Source of the DNA: Nonomuraea sp. SYSU D8015
GTDB taxonomy: Bacteria; Actinomycetota; Actinomycetes; Streptosporangiales; Streptosporangiaceae
Assembly (NCBI RefSeq): GCF_008065375.1
Contig: NZ_VJYI01000024.1
Coordinates: forward strand, 1 to 64,000
Direction: 5' to 3'
DNA: 64,000 nucleotides
Each line of letters starts with the position of its first letter. Positions within the stretch are counted from its first letter, which is position 1. The notes under the pieces are model-generated. The model saw only the letters and a program-made list of their open reading frames with translations. It was not told the DNA's origin and did no database searches. The position numbers were made by a program, and so were the translations under genes. This document shows positions 36,108-44,008 of the stretch, piece after piece.

Positions 36108-36827
36108 TCACGGCGCGGCGGTGAAGAGGTAGTTGCGCCGTCGCGTGGTGATCAGGTCCGTCCTGGTCCAGCGGCGGCCGCGCCAGACGTGCATGCGGTA
36201 GCCGCGCTCGATCAGCGAGTCCGCCACCTCGGCGGAGGTCCTGCCGTACTTGCCGAGGTGGCGGTCCTCGATCTCCAGCAGCAGCGCGGGCCGGTGTTGC
36301 TCGATGGTCCACTCCGCCCCCTTCAGCACCTCCGCCTCATACCCCTCCACGTCCAGCTTGATGAAGTCCACCCGCGAGATCTCCCGCAGCTCGCACACCC
36401 GGTCGACGGTATAGACGGGCACCTCCAGTGTCCTGGCGGCGGCGAACCGTCCCGGGCGCTTCAGCCCCTCCTGCAGGTGAGCCCAGCCGTGGATCGGCAG
36501 CCCCCATCGGTACGGCAGCCGTAGCCGCTGATACCCGGTGGACGACCCGAGCGCGGCGTTGGTCACCCGCACGTTGCGCGCCCCGGACACGCGCCACCCG
36601 GCCTCCAGGATCCGGTACGGCACCGGCAGCGGCTCGAAGCTGTGCACCTGACCGGCCGGTCCGGCGAGCCGGGCCAGCGGATAGGTGTACATCCCGTAGG
36701 CGGCCCCGACGTCGAAGCAGACCGCTCCCGGCCGGACGAGCCCGGCCAACCCGAGCAGTTCGGGCTCGCTGAGCGACATCCTGGCCCCCGCCCGCAGCAC
36801 AGTGGCCGCGGCTCCCACTCTGATCAT
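36108..36827 (-). CDS. FkbM-family methyltransferase
   Basis: A 239-aa SAM-dependent O-methyltransferase. The SAM motif is VCFDVGAAYGMYTYPLA (about 35-51), followed by VHSFEPLPVPYRILEAG. The FkbM signature IKLDVEGYEAEVLKGAEWTI is at about 155-175. The substrate may be a sugar or polyketide hydroxyl. It stands alone, convergent with the 41-aa gene. Confidence 0.85.
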   Translation of the reverse strand: MIRVGAAATVLRAGARMSLSEPELLGLAGLVRPGAVCFDVGAAYGMYTYPLARLAGPAGQVHSFEPLPVPYRILEAGWRVSGARNVRVTNAALGSSTGYQRLRLPYRWGLPIHGWAHLQEGLKRPGRFAAARTLEVPVYTVDRVCELREISRVDFIKLDVEGYEAEVLKGAEWTIEQHRPALLLEIEDRHLGKYGRTSAEVADSLIERGYRMHVWRGRRWTRTDLITTRRRNYLFTAAP

Positions 36828-36869
36828 GCCGGTGACGGTAGGGAGGGAGTGCAGAGAGGCGGATCCCCC

Positions 36870-37565
36870 TCAGGAGCGCAGTCTCGGGCCCCGGCGTGCC
36901 CCCGCAGGGGGATGACCGGCCACGACCAGGCCGCTCTCGTAGGCGAGCACCACCGCCTGCGCCCGGTCGCGCAGGCCCAGCTTGGCGAAGATCCGTCCCA
37001 CGTGCGACTTCACCGTCTCCTCGGCGATCGTCAGCTCGGCCGCGATCTCGGCGTTGGCGAGCCCGGAGGCCACCAGCCTGAGCACGTCCAGCTCGCGGGC
37101 GGTCAGCGCGTTCAGCCGCAGCGCCTCCCGCTCGTCGACGGGCCGCCTGGTCGCGAACTCCTCGATGAGCCGGCGTGTGACGGAGGGTGCGAGCAGCGCG
37201 TCACCGGCGGCGACGACGCGTACGGCCGTGACGAGGTCGGCCGGGGGCGCGTCCTTGAGCAGGAAGCCACTGGCCCCGCCGCGAAGGGCGGCGTAGACGT
37301 AGTCGTCGATGTCGAAGGTGGTGAGGATCAGCACCTTCGTCTCGCGGCCCGCCTCGGTGATGCGCCGGGTGGCCTCCAGGCCGTCGAGGTTGGGCATGCG
37401 GACGTCCATGAGCACGACGTCCGGCCGCAGGGCGCGGGCCGCCGCCACCGCCTCGAGGCCGTCGGCCGCCTCGCCCACCACCTGGAGGTCGGGCTGCGCG
37501 GCGAGCAGGGCCGCGAAGCCGGCCCTGATCATCGCCTGGTCGTCGGCGACCACCACGGTGATCAT
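36870..37565 (-). CDS. LuxR-type two-component response regulator
   Basis: A 231-aa regulator of the NarL/FixJ type. The receiver spans residues 1-120 with phosphoacceptor Asp in VVLMDVRMPN (about 54) and the Lys in GFLLKDAPP. The DNA-binding HTH spans residues about 155-215 (LTARELDVLRLVASGLANAEIA). It overlaps the histidine kinase by 4 bp (ATGA), so both come from one transcript. Confidence 0.93.
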   Translation of the reverse strand: MITVVVADDQAMIRAGFAALLAAQPDLQVVGEAADGLEAVAAARALRPDVVLMDVRMPNLDGLEATRRITEAGRETKVLILTTFDIDDYVYAALRGGASGFLLKDAPPADLVTAVRVVAAGDALLAPSVTRRLIEEFATRRPVDEREALRLNALTARELDVLRLVASGLANAEIAAELTIAEETVKSHVGRIFAKLGLRDRAQAVVLAYESGLVVAGHPPAGARRGPRLRS

Positions 37566-38863
37566 TCGTCGTCTCCCTTCGGCGGCTCGGGGGACCGTCC
37601 GCCGTCCCCGGCCGGCGCCCGCGCGGCCCGGTCGCCTCCGTCTTCGGCCGGTGCCCGCGCGGCCCAGTCGCCTCCGTCTTCCGCTGGGAGCCTCGCGTGC
37701 ACCGTGAAGCCTCCGCTGTCATTCGCCTCAGCCGTCAGCTCCCCGCCGATCGCCGCCACCCGCTCCCGCATGCCGACCAGCCCCAGTCCCGTCCCCGGCT
37801 GCCCATTTCCGACCGGCCGGGCGGGGCGCTCGTTCCGCACCGTCACTGTCACGGCGCCGTCGCCCGCGTGAACGGAGACTGTGGTGCGGGCGCCGGGAGC
37901 GTGGCGTACGACGTTGCTCAGCGCCTCCTGGACGATGCGGTAGACGGTGACGGAGTCCACGGGCGAAAGCGATGGCGCCGGTTCGGGCACGGTGAGCTCG
38001 ACGGGCACCCCTGCCCGCCGTACCGACTCCGCCAGCCGGCCGAGATCGCCCAGTCCCGGCTGCGGCTCGGTCCGCGGCTCGTCGTCGGAGCCGCGCAGCG
38101 CGCCCAGCAGGTGCCGCATGTCACGCAGGGACTCGCGGGCGGCCGCGTTGATGGCCGCGAACTCCCGCGCCGCCGCCTCGCTCACCCCGCCCTCGATCCG
38201 GTACGGCGCGCTGGCTGCCTGCACGGCGATCACCGACATGTGGTGGGCCACCACGTCGTGCAGCTCCCTGGCGATCCGCGCCCGCTCTTCCAGGAGCCGC
38301 ACCCGCCCGTACTCCTCGGCGATCCGTAAGGTGGCCTGGCGCCGCAGCCGCCTGGCGTGACCGAGGACCACGGCGAGGAGCAGGGCCAGCACCCAGGCCA
38401 GCAGGCTCCTGGCGAGTCTGTCCGGCGCCATGTCCTGGGGGACGGTCACGGCGAGCCCGCTCACGACGGTGACCGCGAAGGCGATCGCCGTCACGCGCCA
38501 TGTGGACGACAGTGCCAGCACGTACAAGACGGGCAGCTGGGCCGCCGTCTCGTCGAACAGCCACGGCTGCGGGACGATCTCGCTGTCCAGCGCCAGCCCC
38601 AGGCCGGTGACGAGGGGCACGGCGGCCGTCATGACGGCCCATGCGAGCAGGGGCCGGTAGCACGCCCAGAGCACGGGGCCGGCGAGCAGGGCGGAGGCGG
38701 GCACGGCCAGCACTCCGAACCCGGCGCTGATGGCGAAGAACAGCGCGTTGTAGACGAGGAGCGCCCCGGCCGCCACGGCGAACATCCAGCGCCGGAGCAT
38801 CGGCTGGTCCGTCCCCGGCGCGGTGGGCACCCGGACGCCGTACGCATCACTGAGCACCCCCAT
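37562..38863 (-). CDS. Two-component sensor histidine kinase (HisKA_3 type)
   Basis: A 433-aa membrane kinase, partner of the following response regulator. Residues about 15-160 contain four to five membrane helices (MFAVAAGALLVYNALFFAI and on). The phosphoacceptor His is in RIARELHDVVAHHMSVI (about 205-221). The HATPase region has the N-box VVRHAPGA and G motifs GTGLGLVGM. The last 30 residues are a repeated DGGD(W/R)AARAPAEDGGD tail. The ATG at 38863 (MGVLSDAYG) follows TAAGGT by 7 nt and is preferred over the GTG at 38872. Ligand unknown. Confidence 0.9.
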   Translation of the reverse strand: MGVLSDAYGVRVPTAPGTDQPMLRRWMFAVAAGALLVYNALFFAISAGFGVLAVPASALLAGPVLWACYRPLLAWAVMTAAVPLVTGLGLALDSEIVPQPWLFDETAAQLPVLYVLALSSTWRVTAIAFAVTVVSGLAVTVPQDMAPDRLARSLLAWVLALLLAVVLGHARRLRRQATLRIAEEYGRVRLLEERARIARELHDVVAHHMSVIAVQAASAPYRIEGGVSEAAAREFAAINAAARESLRDMRHLLGALRGSDDEPRTEPQPGLGDLGRLAESVRRAGVPVELTVPEPAPSLSPVDSVTVYRIVQEALSNVVRHAPGARTTVSVHAGDGAVTVTVRNERPARPVGNGQPGTGLGLVGMRERVAAIGGELTAEANDSGGFTVHARLPAEDGGDWAARAPAEDGGDRAARAPAGDGGRSPEPPKGDDE

Positions 38864-38873
38864 GAACCCCACC

Positions 38874-39245
38874 TTATGGGGTATCGCCGATCAAGGCCGT
38901 GGCCATCTCCTGGACGGAGCGGGTGAAGCAGCGGGGGCCGCCGGGCTGGGTCAGGTGGCGGATCAGGGCTCCGTCGAAGACGGCCAGGATCGCGTGGGCA
39001 AGGAAGTCCGCGTCGAGATCGGGGCGTTCCGCGGCGAGCAGGCCGCTGAGGTGGCGGTGCCAGAACCGGTAGCTCGGGCCGGCGTACTTGTCCTCGGCGC
39101 AGGCCTGCTCGTGCGCGGCCAGCAGGATGGCGTTGCCCTCGGCGATCGCGCCCAACCCCTTGGGGAACGCGAGCAGCCGCTCCCGTGCGGGCGCCCCGGG
39201 GCCGAGCGGTGGAGGGCCGTTCGAGACCGCCTCGCACAGGTCGCG
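38874..39245 (-). pseudogene. TetR-family regulator remnant lacking the DNA-binding domain
   Basis: The last about 120 residues (from EAVSNGPPPLGPGAP through RERLLAFPKGLGAIAEGN to FDGALIRHL) match a TetR C-terminal ligand domain. The expected N-terminal HTH is replaced by unrelated sequence, the start of a dehydrogenase fragment read on the other strand. The break is near 39245-39280. It abuts the histidine kinase gene by 10 bp. Confidence 0.65.
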
Positions 39246-39276
39246 TGATCTCTCCTCGCGCCTCGGCACGGCCGCC

Positions 39277-39900
39277 GAGCTGGTGCCCGCGTCCCACCAG
39301 GTGGTGCTCGACGTCCGGCACATCTCGCTCAATCGCGGCGAAGTGGCGTTCGCCGGGCAGCGACCGCCCGGCACGGTCCACGGTTACGACGCCGCGGGAT
39401 CGTCGTGCGGGCGGCGGCCCACGGCACCGGACCGGCCGCGGGCACGAGGGTGGCGGCGTTCGGGGGCGGCGCGTGCTGATCACCGGCGCGGCGGGCGGAG
39501 TGGGCCGGTACGCCGTCCAGCTGGCGGCACTCGGCGGCGCCCACGTCATCGCCTCGGTCGGCTCGCCGGCCCGCGCCGACGGCCTCGCCGAACTGGGCCC
39601 CGACGAAGTGGTGATCGGCCTGGACGGCGTCGACCGGCCGGTCGATCTCATCCTGGACAATGTGGGCGGACCGCAGCTGGCCGCCGCCTGGAAACTGCTC
39701 GCGCCGGGCGGCGGGGTGCAGAACATCGGATGGGCGTCCGACGAGCCGGCGGTGTTCGAGCCGTACTCGCTGTTCTCCATCGGCCCTGCCAAGACGATGA
39801 GCACGTTCGGCGACGTCCACGAGGTCGGCCCCGACCTGGGGACGTTGCTCGGGTTCGTCGCGGCCGGAAGGCTGTCGCCGGAGGTGGACTGGCGCGGCCC
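39277..39900 (+). pseudogene. Zinc-type MDR alcohol dehydrogenase/quinone reductase fragment, frameshifted
   Basis: Homology to one MDR dehydrogenase is split between frames. The N-terminal part (HQVVLDVRHISLNRGEV, PPGTVHGYDAAG) is in one frame to about 39400. VVRAAAHGTGPAAGTRVAAF continues one frame over to about 39475. RVLITGAAGGVGRYAVQLAA and DLILDNVGGPQLAAAWKLL follow in the third frame to about 39900. About 30-40 residues between the second and third parts are missing, and the C-terminus is replaced by an MFS fragment on the opposite strand. Confidence 0.65.
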
Positions 39901-40050
39901 GATGACGGCCACCACGCCGAAGGCCAGGAACCGCGCCCCGGCCTCCGCCGGGCTCGCGCCCAGAGGACCCTGCACGTACAGCGTGAGGTACGTGAACGCA
40001 CCCAGCAGCGCCGCCAGCATGAGCAGCGCCACGGCGAGCCGACCGCAAGA
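39897..40050 (-). pseudogene. MFS transporter fragment
   Basis: The minus strand encodes a short piece of transporter, RLAVALLMLAALLGAFTYLT followed by LYVQGPLGASPAEAGARFLA, which resembles one helix and loop of a major facilitator drug exporter. It has no start and is followed directly by the dehydrogenase fragment, so it is a remnant. Confidence 0.5.
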
Positions 40051-40134
40051 CCATATCTCACCGAGCGAATATTTTCGATTACAGGCCGCGAGCAAGCTAT
40101 GGACTTGCGCAAACTGCAAGCTATGTTTCAGGTT

Positions 40135-40728
40135 ATGAAACAACCTCCTCCTAGCCTGCTTCCTCTGTTGCGCTCCCCGTTCCAAGGAGAGCTGCTGGCC
40201 TGGCTCTTCTTGCATCCAGAGGTCGAGTATCCGCAGATCGAGCTCGCCAAAAGATTCGAGGTGTCACCATCGTCCGTGACGCGCGAAGTGGATCGTCTGG
40301 CGGCAGCAGGCCTGGTGGTCACTCGACGAACCGGAAACATGCGGATGGTCCGCGCGGATACGGATGTGGCCGTGGCTCGCCCTCTCACCGAGTTGCTCGC
40401 CTTGACCTACGGGCCCGCGGCGGTGTTGGGCGAACAGTTGTCCGACGTGGACGGCATCGAGGAGGCCTACATCTATGGTTCGTGGGCCGCGCGGTATTCA
40501 GGTGAACCAGGCAGGGTGCCGAACGACGTGGATGTTCTGGTCATCGGCTCCGCCGATGAAGATGATCTCTATGACGTCGCCAGGGATGCGGAGCGACAAC
40601 TCGGCAGAGAGGTGAACATCCGTCGCCTGAGCCGTGACGAATGGCAGTCTTCGCAGGATGATCCGTTCCTGAAAACGATCAAGGCACGGCCGTTGGTACG
40701 CCTCAAGATCGATGAGGGGAAGAGATGA
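40135..40728 (+). CDS. HTH-nucleotidyltransferase protein (MNT-type antitoxin candidate)
   Basis: About 197 aa. Residues about 5-85 are a winged HTH of MarR/ArsR type (FQGELLAWLFLHPEVEYPQI, then FEVSPSSVTREVDRLAAAGL). Residues about 105-190 are a minimal nucleotidyltransferase: YIYGSWAARYSGEPG with the GS pair, then NDVDVLVIG with two metal-binding Asp residues. It overlaps the HEPN gene by 4 bp. In characterised MNT-HEPN systems the nucleotidyltransferase adenylylates the HEPN RNase to inhibit it, so this is probably the antitoxin, with the HTH for autoregulation. ATG 40135 (TATGTT ends 7 nt before it) is a guess; in-frame ATGs at 40099 and 40123 are alternatives. The region just upstream is unusually AT-rich. 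Confidence 0.75.
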   Translation: MKQPPPSLLPLLRSPFQGELLAWLFLHPEVEYPQIELAKRFEVSPSSVTREVDRLAAAGLVVTRRTGNMRMVRADTDVAVARPLTELLALTYGPAAVLGEQLSDVDGIEEAYIYGSWAARYSGEPGRVPNDVDVLVIGSADEDDLYDVARDAERQLGREVNIRRLSRDEWQSSQDDPFLKTIKARPLVRLKIDEGKR

Positions 40729-41189
40729 GATGGGGGCAAGGGCGTGCCGCGATCGAAGGCATGCTGAGCCGGGGTGAGATCGAGAAGGTGGTGGCCAGTC
40801 GTTCACAGGCAGAGGAACTGCTTGATCAGGCCGCGAAGCACCTCACAACGGCCCGTCTGGCGATGGAGTCTGATCCGATCGGCGCCTATCAGTTGTTGTA
40901 CGACGCGGCGAGGAAAGCGTTGTGCGCCGTTCTGGAGAATCAGGGCCTTCGGGCGACCAGCCGGGGTGGGCACATCGCGGTGTACGAAGCGGTCAATGCG
41001 CAGCTCGATCCCCCTTTGGGGAAGACCCTGCGGTCGTTCGACCGGATGCGACGGCGTCGGAACGAGGCGGAGTATCCGCGGCTCGGTTCGCCAGGCTTCA
41101 GCGCGGATGATGTTCGCGCCGACATACCGAAGGTCGAAGCGATCACGGAGGTCGCGGCCAAAGTCATCGATTCGATGCCGCCCTTTTGA
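40725..41189 (+). CDS. HEPN-domain protein (toxin candidate)
   Basis: A 154-aa all-helical protein translated from the ATG overlapping the previous stop. The HEPN pattern is seen in SRSQAEELLDQAAKHLTTARL, then DPIGAYQLLYDAARKALCAVL (residues about 30-75), and the motif region MRRRRNEAEYPRLG at about 107-120. The canonical RNase motif RxxxxxH is not exact: Glu/Tyr follow RN where His is usual, so activity is uncertain. In HepT-like pairs this protein is the RNase. A strong hairpin follows. Confidence 0.75.
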   Translation: MRWGQGRAAIEGMLSRGEIEKVVASRSQAEELLDQAAKHLTTARLAMESDPIGAYQLLYDAARKALCAVLENQGLRATSRGGHIAVYEAVNAQLDPPLGKTLRSFDRMRRRRNEAEYPRLGSPGFSADDVRADIPKVEAITEVAAKVIDSMPPF

Positions 41190-41220
41190 TGGGTTCTTCG
41201 GCCGTTCGAGAGCCGGAAGG

Positions 41221-41253
41221 GGTGAGAGGGCCGGTCAAGCACGCCCTCTCACC
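41221..41253. terminator. Bidirectional terminator between the HEPN gene and the tmsB-like gene
   Basis: GGTGAGAGGGC (41221-41231) pairs perfectly with GCCCTCTCACC (41243-41253) around an 11-nt loop, between convergent genes. Confidence 0.75.
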
Positions 41254-41264
41254 TCGGGCCGGTC

Positions 41265-42524
41265 TCAGGGCCAGTTGACCGCAGGGCGGAGGGGGACGCC
41301 GGAGCGGCCGTGCTCGTCCAGTTTGACGCCCAGGACCTGGTGGAGCTGGACCTTGTTGCGTTCGAAGCCCACGATGCAGCCGGCCATGTAGAGCGCCCAC
41401 ACCCGGGCCGTGCCCATGCCGACCTCCTGGACCGCGTCCTCCCAGTTGGCGTCCAGGTTGTCGCACCAGTGCCGCAGGGTCTTCGCGTAGTGCTCCCGGA
41501 GGTTCTCCTCGTGGCGGATCTCGAAGCCGAGGTCCTCCATCTGCCGGATCAGCCAGCCCACCGACTCCAGCTCGCCGTCGGGGAAGACGTACTTGTTGAT
41601 GAAGCCGCCCTTGTTGAAGGTCTTCTCCTTGCCGGTCGGGCGGGTGATGCAGTGGTTCAGGAGCCGGCCGCCGGGCTTCAGCTTGCCGTGGAGGAACTCG
41701 AAGTACGACGGGACGTTGGCCTTGCCGATGTGCTCGGTGAGGCCGATGGAGCTGACCGCGTCGAAGCCGGTCTCCCTGACGTCGCGGTAGTCCATGTGGC
41801 GGACCTCGGCCAGGTCCTGCAGGCCGGCCTCGACGATGGCCTTCTGGGCCCACTCGGCCTGCTGCTTGCTCAGCGTCACGCCCAGGGCCTTGACGCCATA
41901 GTGCTTGGCCGCGTGCATGACCATGCCGCCCCAGCCGCAGCCCACGTCGAGCAGGCGCATGCCGGGCTTGAGGTCGAGCTTGCGGGCGACCAGGTCGAAC
42001 TTGGTGTACTGGGCCTCTTCGAGCGTGGAGTCCTCGGCGGGGAAGACGGCGCAGGTGTAGGCCATGGACGGCCCGAGCACCCACTCGTAGAAGCGGTTGG
42101 AGACGTCGTAGTGGTGGTGGATGGCCTCGGCGTCACGCTGCTTGGCGTGGCGGGAGCCCAGGCGGGCCAGGGTGCTCTGGCGCACCTCCTGCGGCGGCGG
42201 CGGCACGCGCATCAGCAGCGGCTTCATGCCCAGCGCGCGGACCGCGGCGAGCTTCTCGGCGGTCGTCAGGTCATTGGTGGTGATGTTCCACATGCGGTCG
42301 AGCAGGGTGTACAGGTCCCCGTGCACGTCGAGATGACCGGAGACGAACGCCCTGGCGAGACCCAGCTCCCCCGGGGCCTGGGCCAGATAGGCCACCGCGA
42401 TCGGGGACTTGACCTCGATGGCGAGGTCGGCCCCGTCCGGCCCCGCCTTGCTTCCGTCATAGGCTGTGAACGCGACATTTGCGTCCGTGCCGACGATCTT
42501 CTCAAAGATGCTCGCGAGAGCCAT
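41265..42524 (-). CDS. tmsB: SAM-dependent fatty-acyl methyltransferase, TmsB/BfaB-like (cyclopropane synthase family)
   Basis: A 419-aa enzyme of the cyclopropane-fatty-acid-synthase family. SAM motif LLDVGCGWGGMVMHAA (about 197-212), YDVSNRFYEWVLGPSM, and SIGLTEHIGKANV and NKYVFPDGEL are characteristic. With the FAD oxidoreductase just upstream it matches the pair that makes 10-methyl branched fatty acids (tuberculostearic type): TmsB methylates the oleoyl chain to a methylene group, TmsA reduces it. Such 10-methyl acids are typical of Streptosporangiaceae. The ATG at 42524 (MALASIFEK) follows GGGGAAGGTGA; the preceding codons are antisense to tmsA. It is 4 bp after the tmsA stop. Confidence 0.85.
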   Translation of the reverse strand: MALASIFEKIVGTDANVAFTAYDGSKAGPDGADLAIEVKSPIAVAYLAQAPGELGLARAFVSGHLDVHGDLYTLLDRMWNITTNDLTTAEKLAAVRALGMKPLLMRVPPPPQEVRQSTLARLGSRHAKQRDAEAIHHHYDVSNRFYEWVLGPSMAYTCAVFPAEDSTLEEAQYTKFDLVARKLDLKPGMRLLDVGCGWGGMVMHAAKHYGVKALGVTLSKQQAEWAQKAIVEAGLQDLAEVRHMDYRDVRETGFDAVSSIGLTEHIGKANVPSYFEFLHGKLKPGGRLLNHCITRPTGKEKTFNKGGFINKYVFPDGELESVGWLIRQMEDLGFEIRHEENLREHYAKTLRHWCDNLDANWEDAVQEVGMGTARVWALYMAGCIVGFERNKVQLHQVLGVKLDEHGRSGVPLRPAVNWP

Positions 42525-42528
42525 CGAC

Positions 42529-43890
42529 TCACCTTCCCCGTACACATTTGTCGTACAGGTCCAGCAGGCGACCGTTCGGGTCGTATTCCCGCTTGACCGG
42601 CCAATAGGCGTCGCCGTTGTACAGCTGCCAGAACCGCTCACGGGCGTAGAAGGACGTCGAGTAGAGCGACTTGTGACCGTCGAGCTCATGCACGGCGTTC
42701 TCGATGAGCCGGTTGTAGTAGCCGTCGAACTGCCCCCGTGGCAGTGGCACCATTCCCCAGAAGCCGAAGTTGACGTAGAGCTTGCCGGGCTCCAGCGGGT
42801 AGAGCGGCCAGCGGGAGCCGGCCCGCAGCGGGCACATCCACACCGGCGTCATGCCGACCTTGTCGTGGAAGAACTCCAGGAACTCCGCGCCCCTTTCGAC
42901 CGGCGTCTCGACGTCCTGGATGACCGACTCCTGGACGGGCTGGTTGCGCCAGCGGTCGATGCGGGCGGTCACGCCGAATTTCCGGTCGAGGGCGACCAGG
43001 CGGCGGTAGACGTCGGAGCGCATCCAGCGACGCGGCATGAGCGAGCGGACCACGGGCTGCTGCACGCCGAAGGCACGCGAGCACCAGAACCAGTCGGTGT
43101 CCCAGCGCCACAGGTAGTCGCGGACGGTCAGCCAGTCGCGCTTGCGCTGCCTGATCGACTGGTAGTAGATGCGCATGCCGGTGTAGTCGGAGGCGTAGGG
43201 AGCGCGGTCGGCGAAGCGGCCGACCGTGAGGTACATCTCGCCGGGGCTGAAGTAGACCCCGTCCACGAAGTCGACGTTCTCGCCGTCGTGCACCATGCTG
43301 TCGCAGATCTCCTGCATGGCCAGCATGCACTTGGCCGCGTCGGTGAACTTGACGTGCGTGAGGTGCACGTACGGCTGGACCTTGCGGAGCTTGATCCGGA
43401 TGCGGAGCGCGTAGCCGAGCGTGCCGTAGGAGTTGGGGAAGGCGCGGAAGAGCTCGCGGTGCTCGTTGTCGTCGCGGGCCACGATGACGCGCCCGTCGCC
43501 GGTGAGGATCTCGAGCTCCTCGACCGACTCGTGCGGCAGGCCGTCCCTGAAGCTGGTGGACTCGATGCCGAGCCCGGTCACGGCGCCGCCGAGCGTGATG
43601 GTCTTGAGCTGCGGCACGACGTAAGGCATGAGGCCGTGCGGAAGCGTGGCGTCGACCAGGTGCTCGTAGGTGGTCATGCCCTGGACCTCGGCCGTCATGG
43701 TCTCGGGGTCGACGCTGATGACCTCGTCGAGATCCCTGGCCGAGAGCTTGGCCGTCTTCGCGGAGTCGCGGAACCTGAACAGGTTGGACGTCGACTTGGC
43801 CAGCCGCGGGGCGGCGCCACCTGGGATCTCGGCGTACGACTGCCGGATCTGCTCTACTGCCCGTTGGTGAGCCGACATCGTCGTCGTCAC
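42529..43890 (-). CDS. tmsA: FAD-linked oxidoreductase, TmsA/BfaA-like
   Basis: A 453-aa flavoprotein of the vanillyl-alcohol-oxidase/PCMH type. FAD-binding segments are TMTAEVQGMTTYEHLVDATL and TITLGGAVTGLGIESTSFRDG, with LTGDGRVIVA and the substrate half FGFWGMVPLPRGQFDGY. In the tms/bfa system it reduces the 10-methylene acyl intermediate. It is 4 bp upstream of the methyltransferase, forming the same operon. The start is GTG with AGGGGGTG about 5 bp upstream. A 29-codon ORF precedes it. Confidence 0.85.
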   Translation of the reverse strand: MTTTMSAHQRAVEQIRQSYAEIPGGAAPRLAKSTSNLFRFRDSAKTAKLSARDLDEVISVDPETMTAEVQGMTTYEHLVDATLPHGLMPYVVPQLKTITLGGAVTGLGIESTSFRDGLPHESVEELEILTGDGRVIVARDDNEHRELFRAFPNSYGTLGYALRIRIKLRKVQPYVHLTHVKFTDAAKCMLAMQEICDSMVHDGENVDFVDGVYFSPGEMYLTVGRFADRAPYASDYTGMRIYYQSIRQRKRDWLTVRDYLWRWDTDWFWCSRAFGVQQPVVRSLMPRRWMRSDVYRRLVALDRKFGVTARIDRWRNQPVQESVIQDVETPVERGAEFLEFFHDKVGMTPVWMCPLRAGSRWPLYPLEPGKLYVNFGFWGMVPLPRGQFDGYYNRLIENAVHELDGHKSLYSTSFYARERFWQLYNGDAYWPVKREYDPNGRLLDLYDKCVRGR

Positions 43891-43901
43891 GAAAGCACCC
43901 C

Positions 43902-43991
43902 CTAGAGCCGGTAGAGATCGTCCAGAAGACCGTATCTCTCGCGCGCGACCTCGAACAGACCGGGGTCGTTAAAGACACGAAAACTGTTCAT
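43902..43991 (-). CDS. 29-aa small ORF upstream of tmsA
   Basis: ATG at 43991 opens MNSFRVFNDPGLFEVARERY and ends DLYRL with TAG 11 bp before the tmsA start. Composition looks protein-like (amphipathic helix) and a weak promoter TTTACG - 15 bp - TAGGCA lies upstream. It may be a leader or a small partner protein. No family is known to me. Confidence 0.4.
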   Translation of the reverse strand: MNSFRVFNDPGLFEVARERYGLLDDLYRL

Positions 43992-44008
43992 CGTGCCAGG
44001 TGAAATGC

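Noticed and set aside
40099..40134. ATG at 40099 as start of the HTH-nucleotidyltransferase
   Set aside because: Possible, but the repeated GCAAGCTATG and a TATGTT box suggest promoter sequence here, so 40135 was preferred with low certainty.
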